Source of the DNA: Bacillota bacterium
GTDB taxonomy: Bacteria > Bacillota > Clostridia > Oscillospirales > Ruminococcaceae
Direction: 5' to 3'
DNA length: 13,985 bases
Assembly (NCBI GenBank): GCA_023395435.1
Contig: JAEWZG010000034.1
Coordinates: 1 to 13,985 of the forward strand
The number at the start of each line of letters is the position of its first letter. The first letter of the stretch is position 1. Shown piece after piece: positions 6,044 through 13,815 of the stretch. Made by a program: the position numbers and the translations under genes. The notes under the pieces are model-generated. The model was not told the origin of the DNA and ran no database searches. It worked only from the letters and a program-made list of their open reading frames with translations.

Positions 6044-6912
6044 TGTGAAACCCTCCTTACGTTATGGAGTTTGAAAAGATGAGTTAGTGTTCTTCTCATT
6101 CTTTTTCTCTCAACAATCATGTCGACAAAGCCATTTTCGAGCATGAATTCTGCTGACTGGAAGTCATCAGGCAATCTTTGTTTAATCGTTCCTTCAATAA
6201 CTCGTCTTCCTGCAAAGCCAATAAGTACCTTAGGCTCCGCAATAATAATATCTGCTATTGAAGCAAATGATGCTGTAACACCGCCTGTAGTAGGGTCAGT
6301 CATAACAGCAATGTATAAAAGTCCAGCCTCGCTATGTCTCGCAACAGCACCAGAGGTTTTAGCCATCTGCATAAGGGAAACTATACCCTCTTGCATTCTT
6401 GCACCGCCTGAAGCAGTAAAAATTAAAACCGGAAGTCCGTTTTTTGTCGCATATTCAAAAGCTCTTGTAATTTTTTCACCAACAACGCTACCCATTGATG
6501 CCATCATGTAATTTGAATCCATTACAGCAATAACAGTCCTGTAACCTCTTATAAGGGCTTCGCCTGTGATAACAGCATCCTTAAGACCTGTCATTTCTCT
6601 TATCTTCTTCTGCTTTTCATCATACGCTGGGAAGTCGATAGGATTCTTACTCATCATGTTCTTATCAAATTCAACAAGCGAGCCTTTATCAATTGTCATA
6701 TTGAGTCTTTCCCAAGCTGAAAGTCTTCCGTGGTAGTTGCAGGAAGAACATACTTTTCTGTTCTTCTCGAAATCTTCCATAAACTCAACATTTCCACAAC
6801 GTGGGCATTTGTTCATAAGGTCAGACGGGATATTGGATTTTTTAACTTCTTCACCTTTTGTATCATTCCCGTTGAATCTTGTTTTAACGACCGAAAACAA
6901 ATCCTCAAGCAT
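6040..6912 (-). CDS. accD: Acetyl-CoA carboxylase carboxyltransferase, beta subunit
   Basis: This 290-residue partner of AccA forms the alpha2-beta2 carboxyltransferase. The N-terminal four-cysteine zinc ribbon is intact (Cys36, Cys39, Cys55, Cys58 in CPRC...CSSC). The crotonase-like core follows with SMGSVVGEKITRAFEYA, TASGGARMQEG, TDPTTGGVTASFA and GFAGRRVIEGTI. The C-terminus ends shortly after the core, at normal length for the family. Its ribosome binding site is a very strong AAGGAGGGTGAT match, 32 bases after accC. The last codons overlap the start of accA by 4 bases. In other bacteria the zinc ribbon binds nucleic acid and can repress translation of the carboxyltransferase mRNA; whether that holds here is unknown. 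Confidence 0.96.
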   Translation of the reverse strand: MLEDLFSVVKTRFNGNDTKGEEVKKSNIPSDLMNKCPRCGNVEFMEDFEKNRKVCSSCNYHGRLSAWERLNMTIDKGSLVEFDKNMMSKNPIDFPAYDEKQKKIREMTGLKDAVITGEALIRGYRTVIAVMDSNYMMASMGSVVGEKITRAFEYATKNGLPVLIFTASGGARMQEGIVSLMQMAKTSGAVARHSEAGLLYIAVMTDPTTGGVTASFASIADIIIAEPKVLIGFAGRRVIEGTIKQRLPDDFQSAEFMLENGFVDMIVERKRMRRTLTHLFKLHNVRRVSQ

Positions 6913-6944
6913 TAAAATATCACCCTCCTTTCAGCAGGATAACG

Positions 6945-8324
6945 TTATATTATTTTTGTTCTTCCAAGGAAGCCTATATCATATTCTCCACTTTCAAATG
7001 ACTTGCTTTTGACAAGATTAACCTGAAAGTCAATGTTTGTTGAAACGCCATCAACAATAAATTCAGCAAGTGCCCATTTCATTTTCATAATTGCTTCTTC
7101 TCTTGTCTTTCCATAAACAATCAGCTTTGCAATCATTGAATCATAAAATGGCGGGATTGAATATCCCTGATATGCTGCGCTGTCTATTCTTATTCCGTTC
7201 CCTCCTGGAGTATGAAGTGCGATGATTTTTCCTGGTGAAGGGCGGAAATTTTCCATAGGATTTTCAGCGTTAATTCTACACTCTATTGAATGACCTGTCA
7301 AGTGTATATCTTCCTGAGTGTATTTAAGTTCTTCTCCACATGCAATCAAAAGCTGTTGTTTTACAAGGTCTACACCTGTAACAGCCTCAGTAATAGGATG
7401 CTCAACCTGAATTCTTGTGTTCATTTCCATAAAATAATAGTTACCTTTGTTGTCCACAAGAAATTCAATAGTTCCTGCATTCTGATAGCCTGTTGCTTTT
7501 GCTGCATTGACTGCAGACTGCCCCATCTTTTTGCGGAGCTCTTCTGTCATGACAGGACTTGGAGTTTCCTCAAGAACCTTCTGGTTTCTTCTCTGCATTG
7601 AGCAGTCTCTTTCTCCAAGATGAATTACATTTCCATAAGTATCAGCAAGAATCTGGAACTCAATATGTCTTGGGTTCTGAATGAATTTTTCAATATATAT
7701 TTCATCATTACCAAAACAAGCGAGAGCCTCCTGCTTTGCGGCAGTAATCATACTCTCAAGCTCATTTTCGCTTTCAACAAGACGTATGCCACGACCACCG
7801 CCACCTGCTGAAGCCTTAACCATAACAGGATAACCTATCTGCTTTGAAAGCTGTCTTGCTTCATCAAGTGAATGTACTGCTCCATCTGAGCCAGGAACAA
7901 CAGGTACACCTGCTTTTTTCATTGTTTCCTTTGCCATTGCCTTGTCACCAAGCATATCTATTGACTCAGGCTTTGGACCTATGAATGTTATGTCACATTT
8001 AGCACACATTCTTGCAAAGTTTGCATTTTCGGATAAAAACCCAAAGCCAGGATGAACAGCATCTGCACCAGTCACTTCACACGCTGCAATTATAGCTTTC
8101 ATATTAAGATAGCTATCCTTACTGTTAGCAGGTCCAATGCATATTGCCTCATCAGCAATCTGTGCATGCAAAGCGCTCCTGTCTGCTGTTGAAAAAACTG
8201 CGACAGTTCTTATCCCGAGCTCACGGCAGGCACGTATAACGCGCACTGCGATTTCGCCACGATTTGCTATAAGTACCTTCTTGAAGCATTTTACTTCAGA
8301 AGTCTGAATATTATTTTCTGACAT
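6945..8324 (-). CDS. accC: Biotin carboxylase subunit of acetyl-CoA carboxylase
   Basis: This cytoplasmic ATP-grasp enzyme carboxylates the biotin on AccB using ATP and bicarbonate. In the 459-residue form, the biotin-carboxylase N-domain is at about 14-130 (FKKVLIANRGEIAVRVIRAC), the glycine-rich ATP loop at 170-181 (KASAGGGGRGIR), the catalytic region at 238-254 (ERDCSMQRRNQKVLEE, with Cys241) and the active site at 300-316 (EMNTRIQVEHPITEAV, with Arg303), followed by the C-domain. The start at 8324 is chosen because GGGAGG lies 5-6 bases before it; an in-frame ATG at 8366 would run into fabZ. This start leaves about 13 residues (MSENNIQTSEVKC) before the usual beginning of the family, a small extension with no internal start codon to replace it. 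Gap to fabZ is 22 bases. Confidence 0.96.
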   Translation of the reverse strand: MSENNIQTSEVKCFKKVLIANRGEIAVRVIRACRELGIRTVAVFSTADRSALHAQIADEAICIGPANSKDSYLNMKAIIAACEVTGADAVHPGFGFLSENANFARMCAKCDITFIGPKPESIDMLGDKAMAKETMKKAGVPVVPGSDGAVHSLDEARQLSKQIGYPVMVKASAGGGGRGIRLVESENELESMITAAKQEALACFGNDEIYIEKFIQNPRHIEFQILADTYGNVIHLGERDCSMQRRNQKVLEETPSPVMTEELRKKMGQSAVNAAKATGYQNAGTIEFLVDNKGNYYFMEMNTRIQVEHPITEAVTGVDLVKQQLLIACGEELKYTQEDIHLTGHSIECRINAENPMENFRPSPGKIIALHTPGGNGIRIDSAAYQGYSIPPFYDSMIAKLIVYGKTREEAIMKMKWALAEFIVDGVSTNIDFQVNLVKSKSFESGEYDIGFLGRTKII

Positions 8325-8346
8325 CGTTTCCTCCCGACAGAAGATA

Positions 8347-8781
8347 TTATTTTGACATAAGCGCAAAGGTTATTTCTGCTGATACTGCCTTCTGTCCATC
8401 TACTGTAGCTATTGCCTTGCCGACTCCGACAGGGCCTTTGACTTTGATTATTTCTACCTCAAGCGTAAGTGTATCGCCAGGAACAACCTGTCTGCGGAAC
8501 TTTGCATCCTTTACCCCGCCAAAAAGTCCAATTTTACCCTTATGTTCAGGGAGAGAAAGCATTGCAACAGCCCCTGCCTGTGCAAGCATTTCAAGCATAA
8601 GCACACCAGGTACTACAGGAAAACCAGGAAAATGCCCCTTAAACCAGAATTCGTCTTCCTTCATATATTTCTTTGCAACAACTCTCTGCCCAGGTTCCAT
8701 TTCAATAATTTCATCAATCAGAAGGAATGGATCTCTGTGAGGAATAACTTCCATAATCTGTTCTTTGTTCATTAAAGCCAT
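8347..8781 (-). CDS. fabZ: 3-hydroxyacyl-[ACP] dehydratase FabZ
   Basis: FabZ removes water from 3-hydroxyacyl-ACP to give trans-2-enoyl-ACP in the elongation cycle. The 144-residue hot-dog-fold protein has the standard catalytic pair: His50 in GHFPGFPVVPGV and Glu64 in MLEMLAQAG; IPHRDPFLLIDEI near the start is also diagnostic. AGGAG lies 8 bases before the chosen ATG; a second ATG three codons later is possible. It sits between accB and accC, an order widespread in Firmicute fab clusters. A FabZ with isomerase activity (FabN-like) cannot be told apart by sequence alone; no separate fabM or fabN is visible here. Confidence 0.95.
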   Translation of the reverse strand: MALMNKEQIMEVIPHRDPFLLIDEIIEMEPGQRVVAKKYMKEDEFWFKGHFPGFPVVPGVLMLEMLAQAGAVAMLSLPEHKGKIGLFGGVKDAKFRRQVVPGDTLTLEVEIIKVKGPVGVGKAIATVDGQKAVSAEITFALMSK

Positions 8782-8796
8782 TATTAAATCTCCTGA

Positions 8797-9261
8797 CTAT
8801 TCAATTATCATTACAGGCTGGTCAAATTCAACAGCCTCGCCATTCTTACAGTTAATTGTAATAACTGAGCCATCAAAATCTGACTTGATCTCATTCATAA
8901 CCTTCATTGATTCGATTATGAAAAGTATATCACCCTTTTTAACGCTCTGTCCAACACTTACAAAAGGCTTATCCTTTGGCGAAGCAGATGCGTAGAAGGT
9001 TCCCACGATCGGAGCTTTCACAACATTGCCAAGTGGCTTTGAAGGAGTCTGTGTAGCAGGTGCATTTTCTATTGCAGGCGCTTGAGCTGGTGCTGAATAT
9101 GAAGGTATTGAGTTTCCAACATAAACAGGTGCTGTTCCGCAGTCCATTTCAAGTTCAATTTCCAATTCCTTGTCTTTAATTTTCAGGGACTTCGCACCAT
9201 TTTCAGACATCGACTTCATAAGAGCCTGAACACATTCAAGTGTATTTTCAATCTTAGCCAT
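8797..9261 (-). CDS. accB: Biotin carboxyl carrier protein of acetyl-CoA carboxylase
   Basis: AccB carries the biotin that shuttles carboxyl groups from AccC to AccA/AccD. The 154-residue protein has an N-terminal helical region (1-45), a flexible Ala/Pro-rich linker at about 52-77 (SYSAPAQAPAIENAPATQTP) and a C-terminal biotinyl/lipoyl domain. The biotinylated residue is Lys120 in ESMKVMNEIKSD, a variant of the usual EAMKLMNEI with Ser for Ala, which is common in clostridia. The PIVGTFYASASP segment is the acetyl-CoA carboxylase-type signature. AAGGAG lies 8 bases upstream. It is 15 bases from both fabF and fabZ, in tight operon spacing. A biotin ligase to modify it must be encoded elsewhere. 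Confidence 0.96.
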   Translation of the reverse strand: MAKIENTLECVQALMKSMSENGAKSLKIKDKELEIELEMDCGTAPVYVGNSIPSYSAPAQAPAIENAPATQTPSKPLGNVVKAPIVGTFYASASPKDKPFVSVGQSVKKGDILFIIESMKVMNEIKSDFDGSVITINCKNGEAVEFDQPVMIIE

Positions 9262-9276
9262 CCTTATGTCTCCTTA

Positions 9277-10509
9277 TTATTCGTATTTCTTTATACAGAT
9301 TGTAGCGTTATGTCCGCCAAATCCGAGAGAATTTGATAATGCAACCTTAATATCCTTATTAAGATTCCCCTCAACGCAATAGTCAAGATCACAGTCAGGG
9401 TCAGGAGTTTTAAATCCTACTGTCTTATGGACTATTCCATTCTTGAGCGATAATGCTGTTACTATTGCTTCAACAGCACCAGCAGCACCAAGAAGATGTC
9501 CTGTCATTGATTTTGTTGAGTTGATAACAACCTTTTCAGCCTGCTCGCCTAGAGCTTTCTTTATTGCGATTGTTTCATATTTATCATTAAGACCTGTTGA
9601 TGTTCCGTGAGCATTGATGTAATCAACATCACTTGCATCAAGACCTGCTTCCTTATAAGCGTTGACCATTGCTCTTGATGCACCCTCACCCTCAGGATCA
9701 GGGGAAGTGATATGATACGCATCACCTGTTGCACCATATCCAACTATCTCAGCATATATTTTAGCACCGCGAGCCTTTGCATGTTCAAGCTCTTCAATGA
9801 CAAGTATTCCACAACCCTCGCCAAGAACAAAACCCTGTCTTTCAGCGTCAAAAGGTGTTGAAGCCCTGTCAAGCTCTGTTGCCTTTGAAAGTGCCTTCAT
9901 ATTATTAAAGCCACCAAGTGCAAATTCAGTAATACAGCTTTCTGTTCCACCACAAATACAAGCGTCAAGATAACCATCCTTGACTTTTCTGAAAGCTTCG
10001 CCAATTGCGTGTGTTGCAGAAGCACAGGCTGTTACTGTTGAGAAATTATCTCCCTTAAAGCCTGTTGCCATTGAAACCTGTCCCGCTGCCATATTCGCTA
10101 TCATTGTAGGAACATAGAATACTGAAATTCTGTTAGGACCTTTTTCGAGGTACTTTGAATGCTCTACCTGAGTTTCTTCAAGTCCGCCGATACCACAGCC
10201 GAGAATTACACCAACTCTGAATGGATCGAGGTCCTTAAGGTCTGTTCCGCTATCCTCCAAAGCCTGCTTAGTGCTATAAACGGCAAACTGTGTGAAGCGT
10301 TCCATTCTCTTTGCTTCTTTTTTTTCTATATGTTTTGATGAATCAAAGTCCTTTACGGCTCCAACTATTTTTACATCAAATTCACTTGCATCAAACTGGT
10401 CGATAAAAGAAAAACCAAGCTTGTTTGCAACAATATTGTCCCAGAATTCATCAACTGAATTACCGAGTGGGTTTACTGTACCCATACCTGTTATAACTAC
10501 TCTTTTCAT
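9277..10509 (-). CDS. fabF: 3-oxoacyl-[ACP] synthase II
   Basis: This is the condensing enzyme of chain elongation, joining acyl groups with malonyl-ACP and releasing CO2. The 410-residue thiolase-fold protein has the full Cys-His-His set: Cys162 in TVTACASATHAIGEA, His301 in NAHGTSTGLNDKYE and His338 in STKSMTGHLLGAAGAVEA, with Lys333 in the same motif. The GGFNNMKALS segment and the closing SLGFGGHNATICI are typical of FabF rather than FabB. AAGGAG lies 6 bases before the ATG. It stands between fabG and accB. FabF in other bacteria sets the temperature response of membrane fatty acids; no direct evidence for that here. Confidence 0.96.
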   Translation of the reverse strand: MKRVVITGMGTVNPLGNSVDEFWDNIVANKLGFSFIDQFDASEFDVKIVGAVKDFDSSKHIEKKEAKRMERFTQFAVYSTKQALEDSGTDLKDLDPFRVGVILGCGIGGLEETQVEHSKYLEKGPNRISVFYVPTMIANMAAGQVSMATGFKGDNFSTVTACASATHAIGEAFRKVKDGYLDACICGGTESCITEFALGGFNNMKALSKATELDRASTPFDAERQGFVLGEGCGILVIEELEHAKARGAKIYAEIVGYGATGDAYHITSPDPEGEGASRAMVNAYKEAGLDASDVDYINAHGTSTGLNDKYETIAIKKALGEQAEKVVINSTKSMTGHLLGAAGAVEAIVTALSLKNGIVHKTVGFKTPDPDCDLDYCVEGNLNKDIKVALSNSLGFGGHNATICIKKYE

Positions 10510-10548
10510 AAACCTCTCCTTATTTATACGGAAGTATGTCCTGATTTA

Positions 10549-11292
10549 TTACATTGAAAGTCCGCCACTTATTTCTATAGTCTGTCCTGTAATGTATGAC
10601 GCATCATCAGAAACCAGGAATGATACTGTTCCTGCAATTTCTTCAACCTGACCGAATCTCTTCAAAGCAATCTGTCCGAAAATATTCTTCTTCTGCTCAT
10701 CTGTGAGAATATCTGTCATTGGAGTTTGAATTAGCCCTGGAGCAATTGCATTAACTGTAATATTCCTTGAACCAAGCTCCTTTGCGGAAGTCATTGTCAT
10801 TCCGATAATAGCAGCTTTTGAGGCTGAATAGTTAATTTGACCTGGATTGCCGTAAAGTCCAGCAACAGAAGAAACATTTACAATTCTTCCGCCCTTTTGC
10901 TTGAACATAACAGCTCCAGCAAGCTTTGTCATATTGAAAACGCTCTTTTGATTAACAGCAATAACCATATCATACTGTTCCTCAGGCATACGAAGAAGCA
11001 AGCCATCCTTAGTGATACCAGCATTGTTAATTAACACATCAATAGAAGAAAATCTTTCTTTTATTGCTTTAACCATTTCGTCGCAATCTGTATATTTGGA
11101 AACATCAGCAGCGAAAACCTCTGCCTCAACGCCGAATGCTCTGCATTCCTCTGCAACCTTTTCGCCGTTTGCTTTATCGTTATCGCTAGGATAACAGTTT
11201 ACTGCTATATTAAAACCATCTTTTGCAAGCCTTTTCGCAATACAAGCACCTATACCCTGTGAAGCACCTGTTATAATAGCTGTTTTTGCCAT
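10549..11292 (-). CDS. fabG: 3-oxoacyl-[ACP] reductase FabG
   Basis: FabG uses NADPH to reduce 3-oxoacyl-ACP to 3-hydroxyacyl-ACP. The 247-residue short-chain dehydrogenase has the cofactor loop TGASQGIG (8-15), the NNAG motif (89-92), and the catalytic Ser142, Tyr155 and Lys159 in the YSASK context, spaced as in known FabG. The C-terminal ITGQTIEISGGLSM is also standard. AAAGGA lies about 8 bases before the ATG. It follows three unknown membrane-protein genes on the same strand, with no terminator seen between, and precedes fabF. In many related operons fabD would lie immediately upstream; here it does not. Confidence 0.95.
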   Translation of the reverse strand: MAKTAIITGASQGIGACIAKRLAKDGFNIAVNCYPSDNDKANGEKVAEECRAFGVEAEVFAADVSKYTDCDEMVKAIKERFSSIDVLINNAGITKDGLLLRMPEEQYDMVIAVNQKSVFNMTKLAGAVMFKQKGGRIVNVSSVAGLYGNPGQINYSASKAAIIGMTMTSAKELGSRNITVNAIAPGLIQTPMTDILTDEQKKNIFGQIALKRFGQVEEIAGTVSFLVSDDASYITGQTIEISGGLSM

Positions 11293-11324
11293 TTAACCAA
11301 TCCTTTCGTTTGTGAATACAAAAT

Positions 11325-11651
11325 CTAAATATTTATCTTAAAATTAATGTTGTTTTCGCTTCTGAATATTATAGGATATCCCGCGAATATCAATAATAAA
11401 TATAAATAGTTCCCCGATACAATAACAAGCATACTAAGTGCTGTAATCAGAACTATGTATTTTATTCCACTCTGAATAAAAGTGTTTCTAATTACTGATA
11501 CAAACTTTTTTTCTCCAAAAAACAGAATCGGGAGCAAATTATCAATATCAGCAACTCTCAAAGCAACAGCAATGAACAAAACAATCGGGAATATCTTATA
11601 TGCAATTTTAAGACCTAATAATATGCCAATTATTAACATCATCGTTGTCAC
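11325..11651 (-). CDS. Small hydrophobic membrane protein inserted before fabG
   Basis: The 108-residue product is very hydrophobic, with likely membrane segments at about 4-33 (possibly two), 64-79 and 82-97. A charged stretch (FGEKKFVSVIRN) lies between them. The start is uncertain: a GTG at 11651 has AAGGA only 3-4 bases upstream, while ATG codons at 11642 and 11639 are 12 or more bases away. It is 32 bases from fabG and 44 bases from the previous unknown gene, all on one strand, so it probably rides on the fatty-acid operon. No family recognised; base composition is more AT-rich than that of the fab genes beside it, consistent with separate origin. Confidence 0.65.
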   Translation of the reverse strand: MTTMMLIIGILLGLKIAYKIFPIVLFIAVALRVADIDNLLPILFFGEKKFVSVIRNTFIQSGIKYIVLITALSMLVIVSGNYLYLLLIFAGYPIIFRSENNINFKINI

Positions 11652-11695
11652 TTCCTTATATCAAATTTAAATCTATGCTATTTCTGACTCATTTT

Positions 11696-12232
11696 TTAGT
11701 TTTTAAAAAGTTTTATATTATTAAGCTTGCAGAATTTTTCTGCCGCAAGAAGTGCTTTTGGTGAAGTTATCATACCAATCTTCTCCTGAGATTTAAGCTC
11801 AATGCTTATAGCACTGATAAGAGAAGTTTTGTCTGTCACTGAAATAGATGCAATATCACCGCAGTAAGCCTCGCCTTCTTGTCCACCACAACTTTTATTT
11901 TGTTTATATTTAATCTTATCGCTGAAAATATAAATTTCAGGAGTCTTAATGCTTAAAAGCACTATGAACAATAATGCCATCCCTGAAATATATATGCCTG
12001 ATCTCTGTGTCCATATTGCCATAGACTTATCTATCACAAAAATGAAGCCAATAAATATAGCAAACATCTTTTCAATCTTTTTCTTCTTGTATTTGATATC
12101 AAAGAGCACTTCGCCAGTATCTGATTCAAGAAGCCTTTTGTATTTTTTGTTATCTTTTTTACTCAGAACAACAGCAACTACAAATATTGATAAATCAATT
12201 ATTCCGAAAACTATAAAGAAAAAGATATTCAT
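11696..12232 (-). CDS. Membrane protein with three helices and C-terminal PH-like domain (unknown)
   Basis: The 178-residue product has a membrane helix at about 3-24, a basic cytoplasmic loop (KKDNKKYKR..., KYKKKKIEK), helices at about 56-72 and 78-95, and a soluble C-terminal part of about 80 residues. That part reads as alternating strands and a final helix (IYIFSDKIKYKQ, IASISVTDK, ISIELKSQEKIGMI, SPKALLAAEKFCKLNNI), which resembles a bacterial pleckstrin-homology-type domain. GAAGG lies 6 bases before the ATG. It shares its overall plan with the gene upstream. Function unknown; it lies in the middle of a three-gene block between fabK and fabG. Confidence 0.7.
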   Translation of the reverse strand: MNIFFFIVFGIIDLSIFVVAVVLSKKDNKKYKRLLESDTGEVLFDIKYKKKKIEKMFAIFIGFIFVIDKSMAIWTQRSGIYISGMALLFIVLLSIKTPEIYIFSDKIKYKQNKSCGGQEGEAYCGDIASISVTDKTSLISAISIELKSQEKIGMITSPKALLAAEKFCKLNNIKLFKN

Positions 12233-12276
12233 GTCAAACCTTCTTGCTTTTTGTATTTAATGATATTGTCAACTTA

Positions 12277-12822
12277 TTAATGAAAATCTACATTATTGAT
12301 TATCCAAACATCACCTAAATGTTTTTCTAAAAACTTTCTTGTCCTTCCCGGGGCTCGTTTCCTTATTTTCTTTCCGTCTCTCATGATTATGACCATTACC
12401 GGCCTAGGTCTGTAGCCATAATACAACATTTCAATCCTTGATATCACATCAAGCTTAATAATCGTTCCATCAATAAACATATCAAATTCGCCGATAATAA
12501 TTATTCCTGTCGTAATATATACGACAAAAGCTATAGAAAAAATGGTGACATAAATCCAATGGAAGATATCTGGTTCAATAAAACATACATAAATATCAGC
12601 TAAAAGCAAAACAACTAAAAATCCCCAGAATACTGTCAGTCTTGATTCTCCCTTAAATTCATATTCTGCCTGCATTTTTATAAACTCTTTTATACGCCTG
12701 TAATAGCCAAAATATACACCTATAAAATAAGCAATACATAGTAGCAGCGAAGCTACCGCATAAGGTATAAGCTCGTCTACTGTAAATAATGATATACCTG
12801 AGTCATAAGCTAATATTCTCAT
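12277..12822 (-). CDS. Membrane protein with three helices and C-terminal PH-like domain (unknown)
   Basis: The 181-residue product has membrane helices at about 18-40, 62-81 and 88-110. A soluble C-terminal region follows, with strand-like segments (FDMFIDGTIIKLDVISRIEM, PVMVIIMRDGKKI) and a last helix (GRTRKFLEKHLG). The strand pattern 'domain ligand-free strand, I-x-x-I, then a MRDGKK hairpin' looks like a PH-type (YdbT/DUF5673-like) domain; this is inferred from pattern only. AGGA lies 9 bases before the ATG. It starts 57 bases after the fabK stop on the same strand, and I see neither a terminator nor a convincing promoter in that gap, so it should be co-transcribed with fabK. Not a malonyl transacylase: no GxSxG serine motif is present. 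Confidence 0.7.
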   Translation of the reverse strand: MRILAYDSGISLFTVDELIPYAVASLLLCIAYFIGVYFGYYRRIKEFIKMQAEYEFKGESRLTVFWGFLVVLLLADIYVCFIEPDIFHWIYVTIFSIAFVVYITTGIIIIGEFDMFIDGTIIKLDVISRIEMLYYGYRPRPVMVIIMRDGKKIRKRAPGRTRKFLEKHLGDVWIINNVDFH

Positions 12823-12879
12823 ATCAGTCTGTCCTTATAATCCGTCAACTTATAAGCAATAATATTCTTATATATAATT

Positions 12880-13803
12880 TTATTTACTCAATAGCTTTTC
12901 TGCTGAGTCAAACATTCTTTCAATAATTATCTTTGTAGGTTCAATTTCATTTACAAGACCTGCAATAGCACCACAAAGGAATGAGCCTTCATCAATGTTA
13001 CCGTCAACAGCAGCTTTTCTTAAGCTTCCTAATGTCATTTCTTCGAATTCTTCAGGTGTTCCGCCATCACGCTCGAAGGTCAAGAGCTTTTTTGCAAATT
13101 TTGTCTTTACTCCTCTACATGGATGACCAGTGAATCTTCCAGTAACAATACTATCTGTGTCCTTTGCTTCTAAAACTAATTTTTTGTAGTTCTCATGAAC
13201 CTGACATTCTTCAGCTGCAAGGAAGACTGTTCCTACCTGAACACCCTGAGCTCCAAGCATAAATGAAGCAGCAACACCACGTCCATCAGCAATACCACCT
13301 GCTGCAATAACAGGAATACTTACTGCGTCAACAACTTGTGGAACTAGACACATTGTTGTATTTTCGCCGATGTGTCCACCTGATTCAGTTCCTTCAGCAA
13401 CAACAGCATCAGCGCCTGCTCTTTCCATTCTCTTTGCAAGAGCAACAGAAGGAATAACAGGAATAACTTTAATTCCAGCGGCTTTCCATGCTTCCATATA
13501 TTTACCTGGATTTCCAGCACCAGTTGTTACAACAGGAACGCCCTCGTCAATAACAAGCTGTGCAAGCTCTTCAGCATTAGGGCTCATGAGCATAATGTTT
13601 ACACCAAAAGGCTTGTCTGTGAGAGATTTGCATCTTCTGATCTGATCCCTTAAATAATCAATAGGAGCAGCTCCACCAGCGATAAGTCCAAGACCGCCTG
13701 CATTTGATACGGCTGCAGCAAGTGTGCTTTCAGCAACCCATGCCATACCGCCTTGAATAATTGGATATTTAATTCCCAAAAGTTCTGTTATTTTTGTATT
13801 CAT
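12880..13803 (-). CDS. fabK: Enoyl-[ACP] reductase II (FMN-dependent)
   Basis: FabK carries out the last reduction of each elongation cycle, trans-2-enoyl-ACP to acyl-ACP, using NAD(P)H and bound FMN; it is the triclosan-insensitive alternative to FabI. The 307-residue TIM-barrel protein belongs to the nitronate-monooxygenase-like superfamily. Visible features are PIIQGGMAWVAESTLAAAVS near the start, the active-site His144 in EGTESGGHIG (the same number as in the pneumococcal enzyme), the FMN-phosphate region IAAGGIADGRGVAASFMLGAQG and the VQVGTVFLAAEE segment. AAGGAG lies 8 bases before the ATG. It follows fabH by 12 bases. The fab-operon context makes FabK far more likely than a 2-nitropropane dioxygenase. 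Confidence 0.94.
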   Translation of the reverse strand: MNTKITELLGIKYPIIQGGMAWVAESTLAAAVSNAGGLGLIAGGAAPIDYLRDQIRRCKSLTDKPFGVNIMLMSPNAEELAQLVIDEGVPVVTTGAGNPGKYMEAWKAAGIKVIPVIPSVALAKRMERAGADAVVAEGTESGGHIGENTTMCLVPQVVDAVSIPVIAAGGIADGRGVAASFMLGAQGVQVGTVFLAAEECQVHENYKKLVLEAKDTDSIVTGRFTGHPCRGVKTKFAKKLLTFERDGGTPEEFEEMTLGSLRKAAVDGNIDEGSFLCGAIAGLVNEIEPTKIIIERMFDSAEKLLSK

Positions 13804-13815
13804 TTTAATTTCTCC

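Noticed and set aside
6119..6511. Open frame of 130 codons on the plus strand within accD
   Set aside because: It mirrors accD codons; the accD product is intact with all motifs, and the antisense frame has no ribosome binding site or recognisable domain.
8417..8740. Open frame of 107 codons on the plus strand within fabZ
   Set aside because: It is the antisense shadow of a complete, well-conserved fabZ.
10292..10651. Open frame of 119 codons on the plus strand across the fabF-fabG junction
   Set aside because: It is antisense to two intact genes and to both ribosome binding sites; no sign of coding constraint.
12823..12879. TTGACG on the minus strand between fabK and the next gene as a -35 box
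   Set aside because: The matching -10 position falls at or past the ribosome binding site and start codon with no good TATAAT-like sequence, so a promoter here is not supported.
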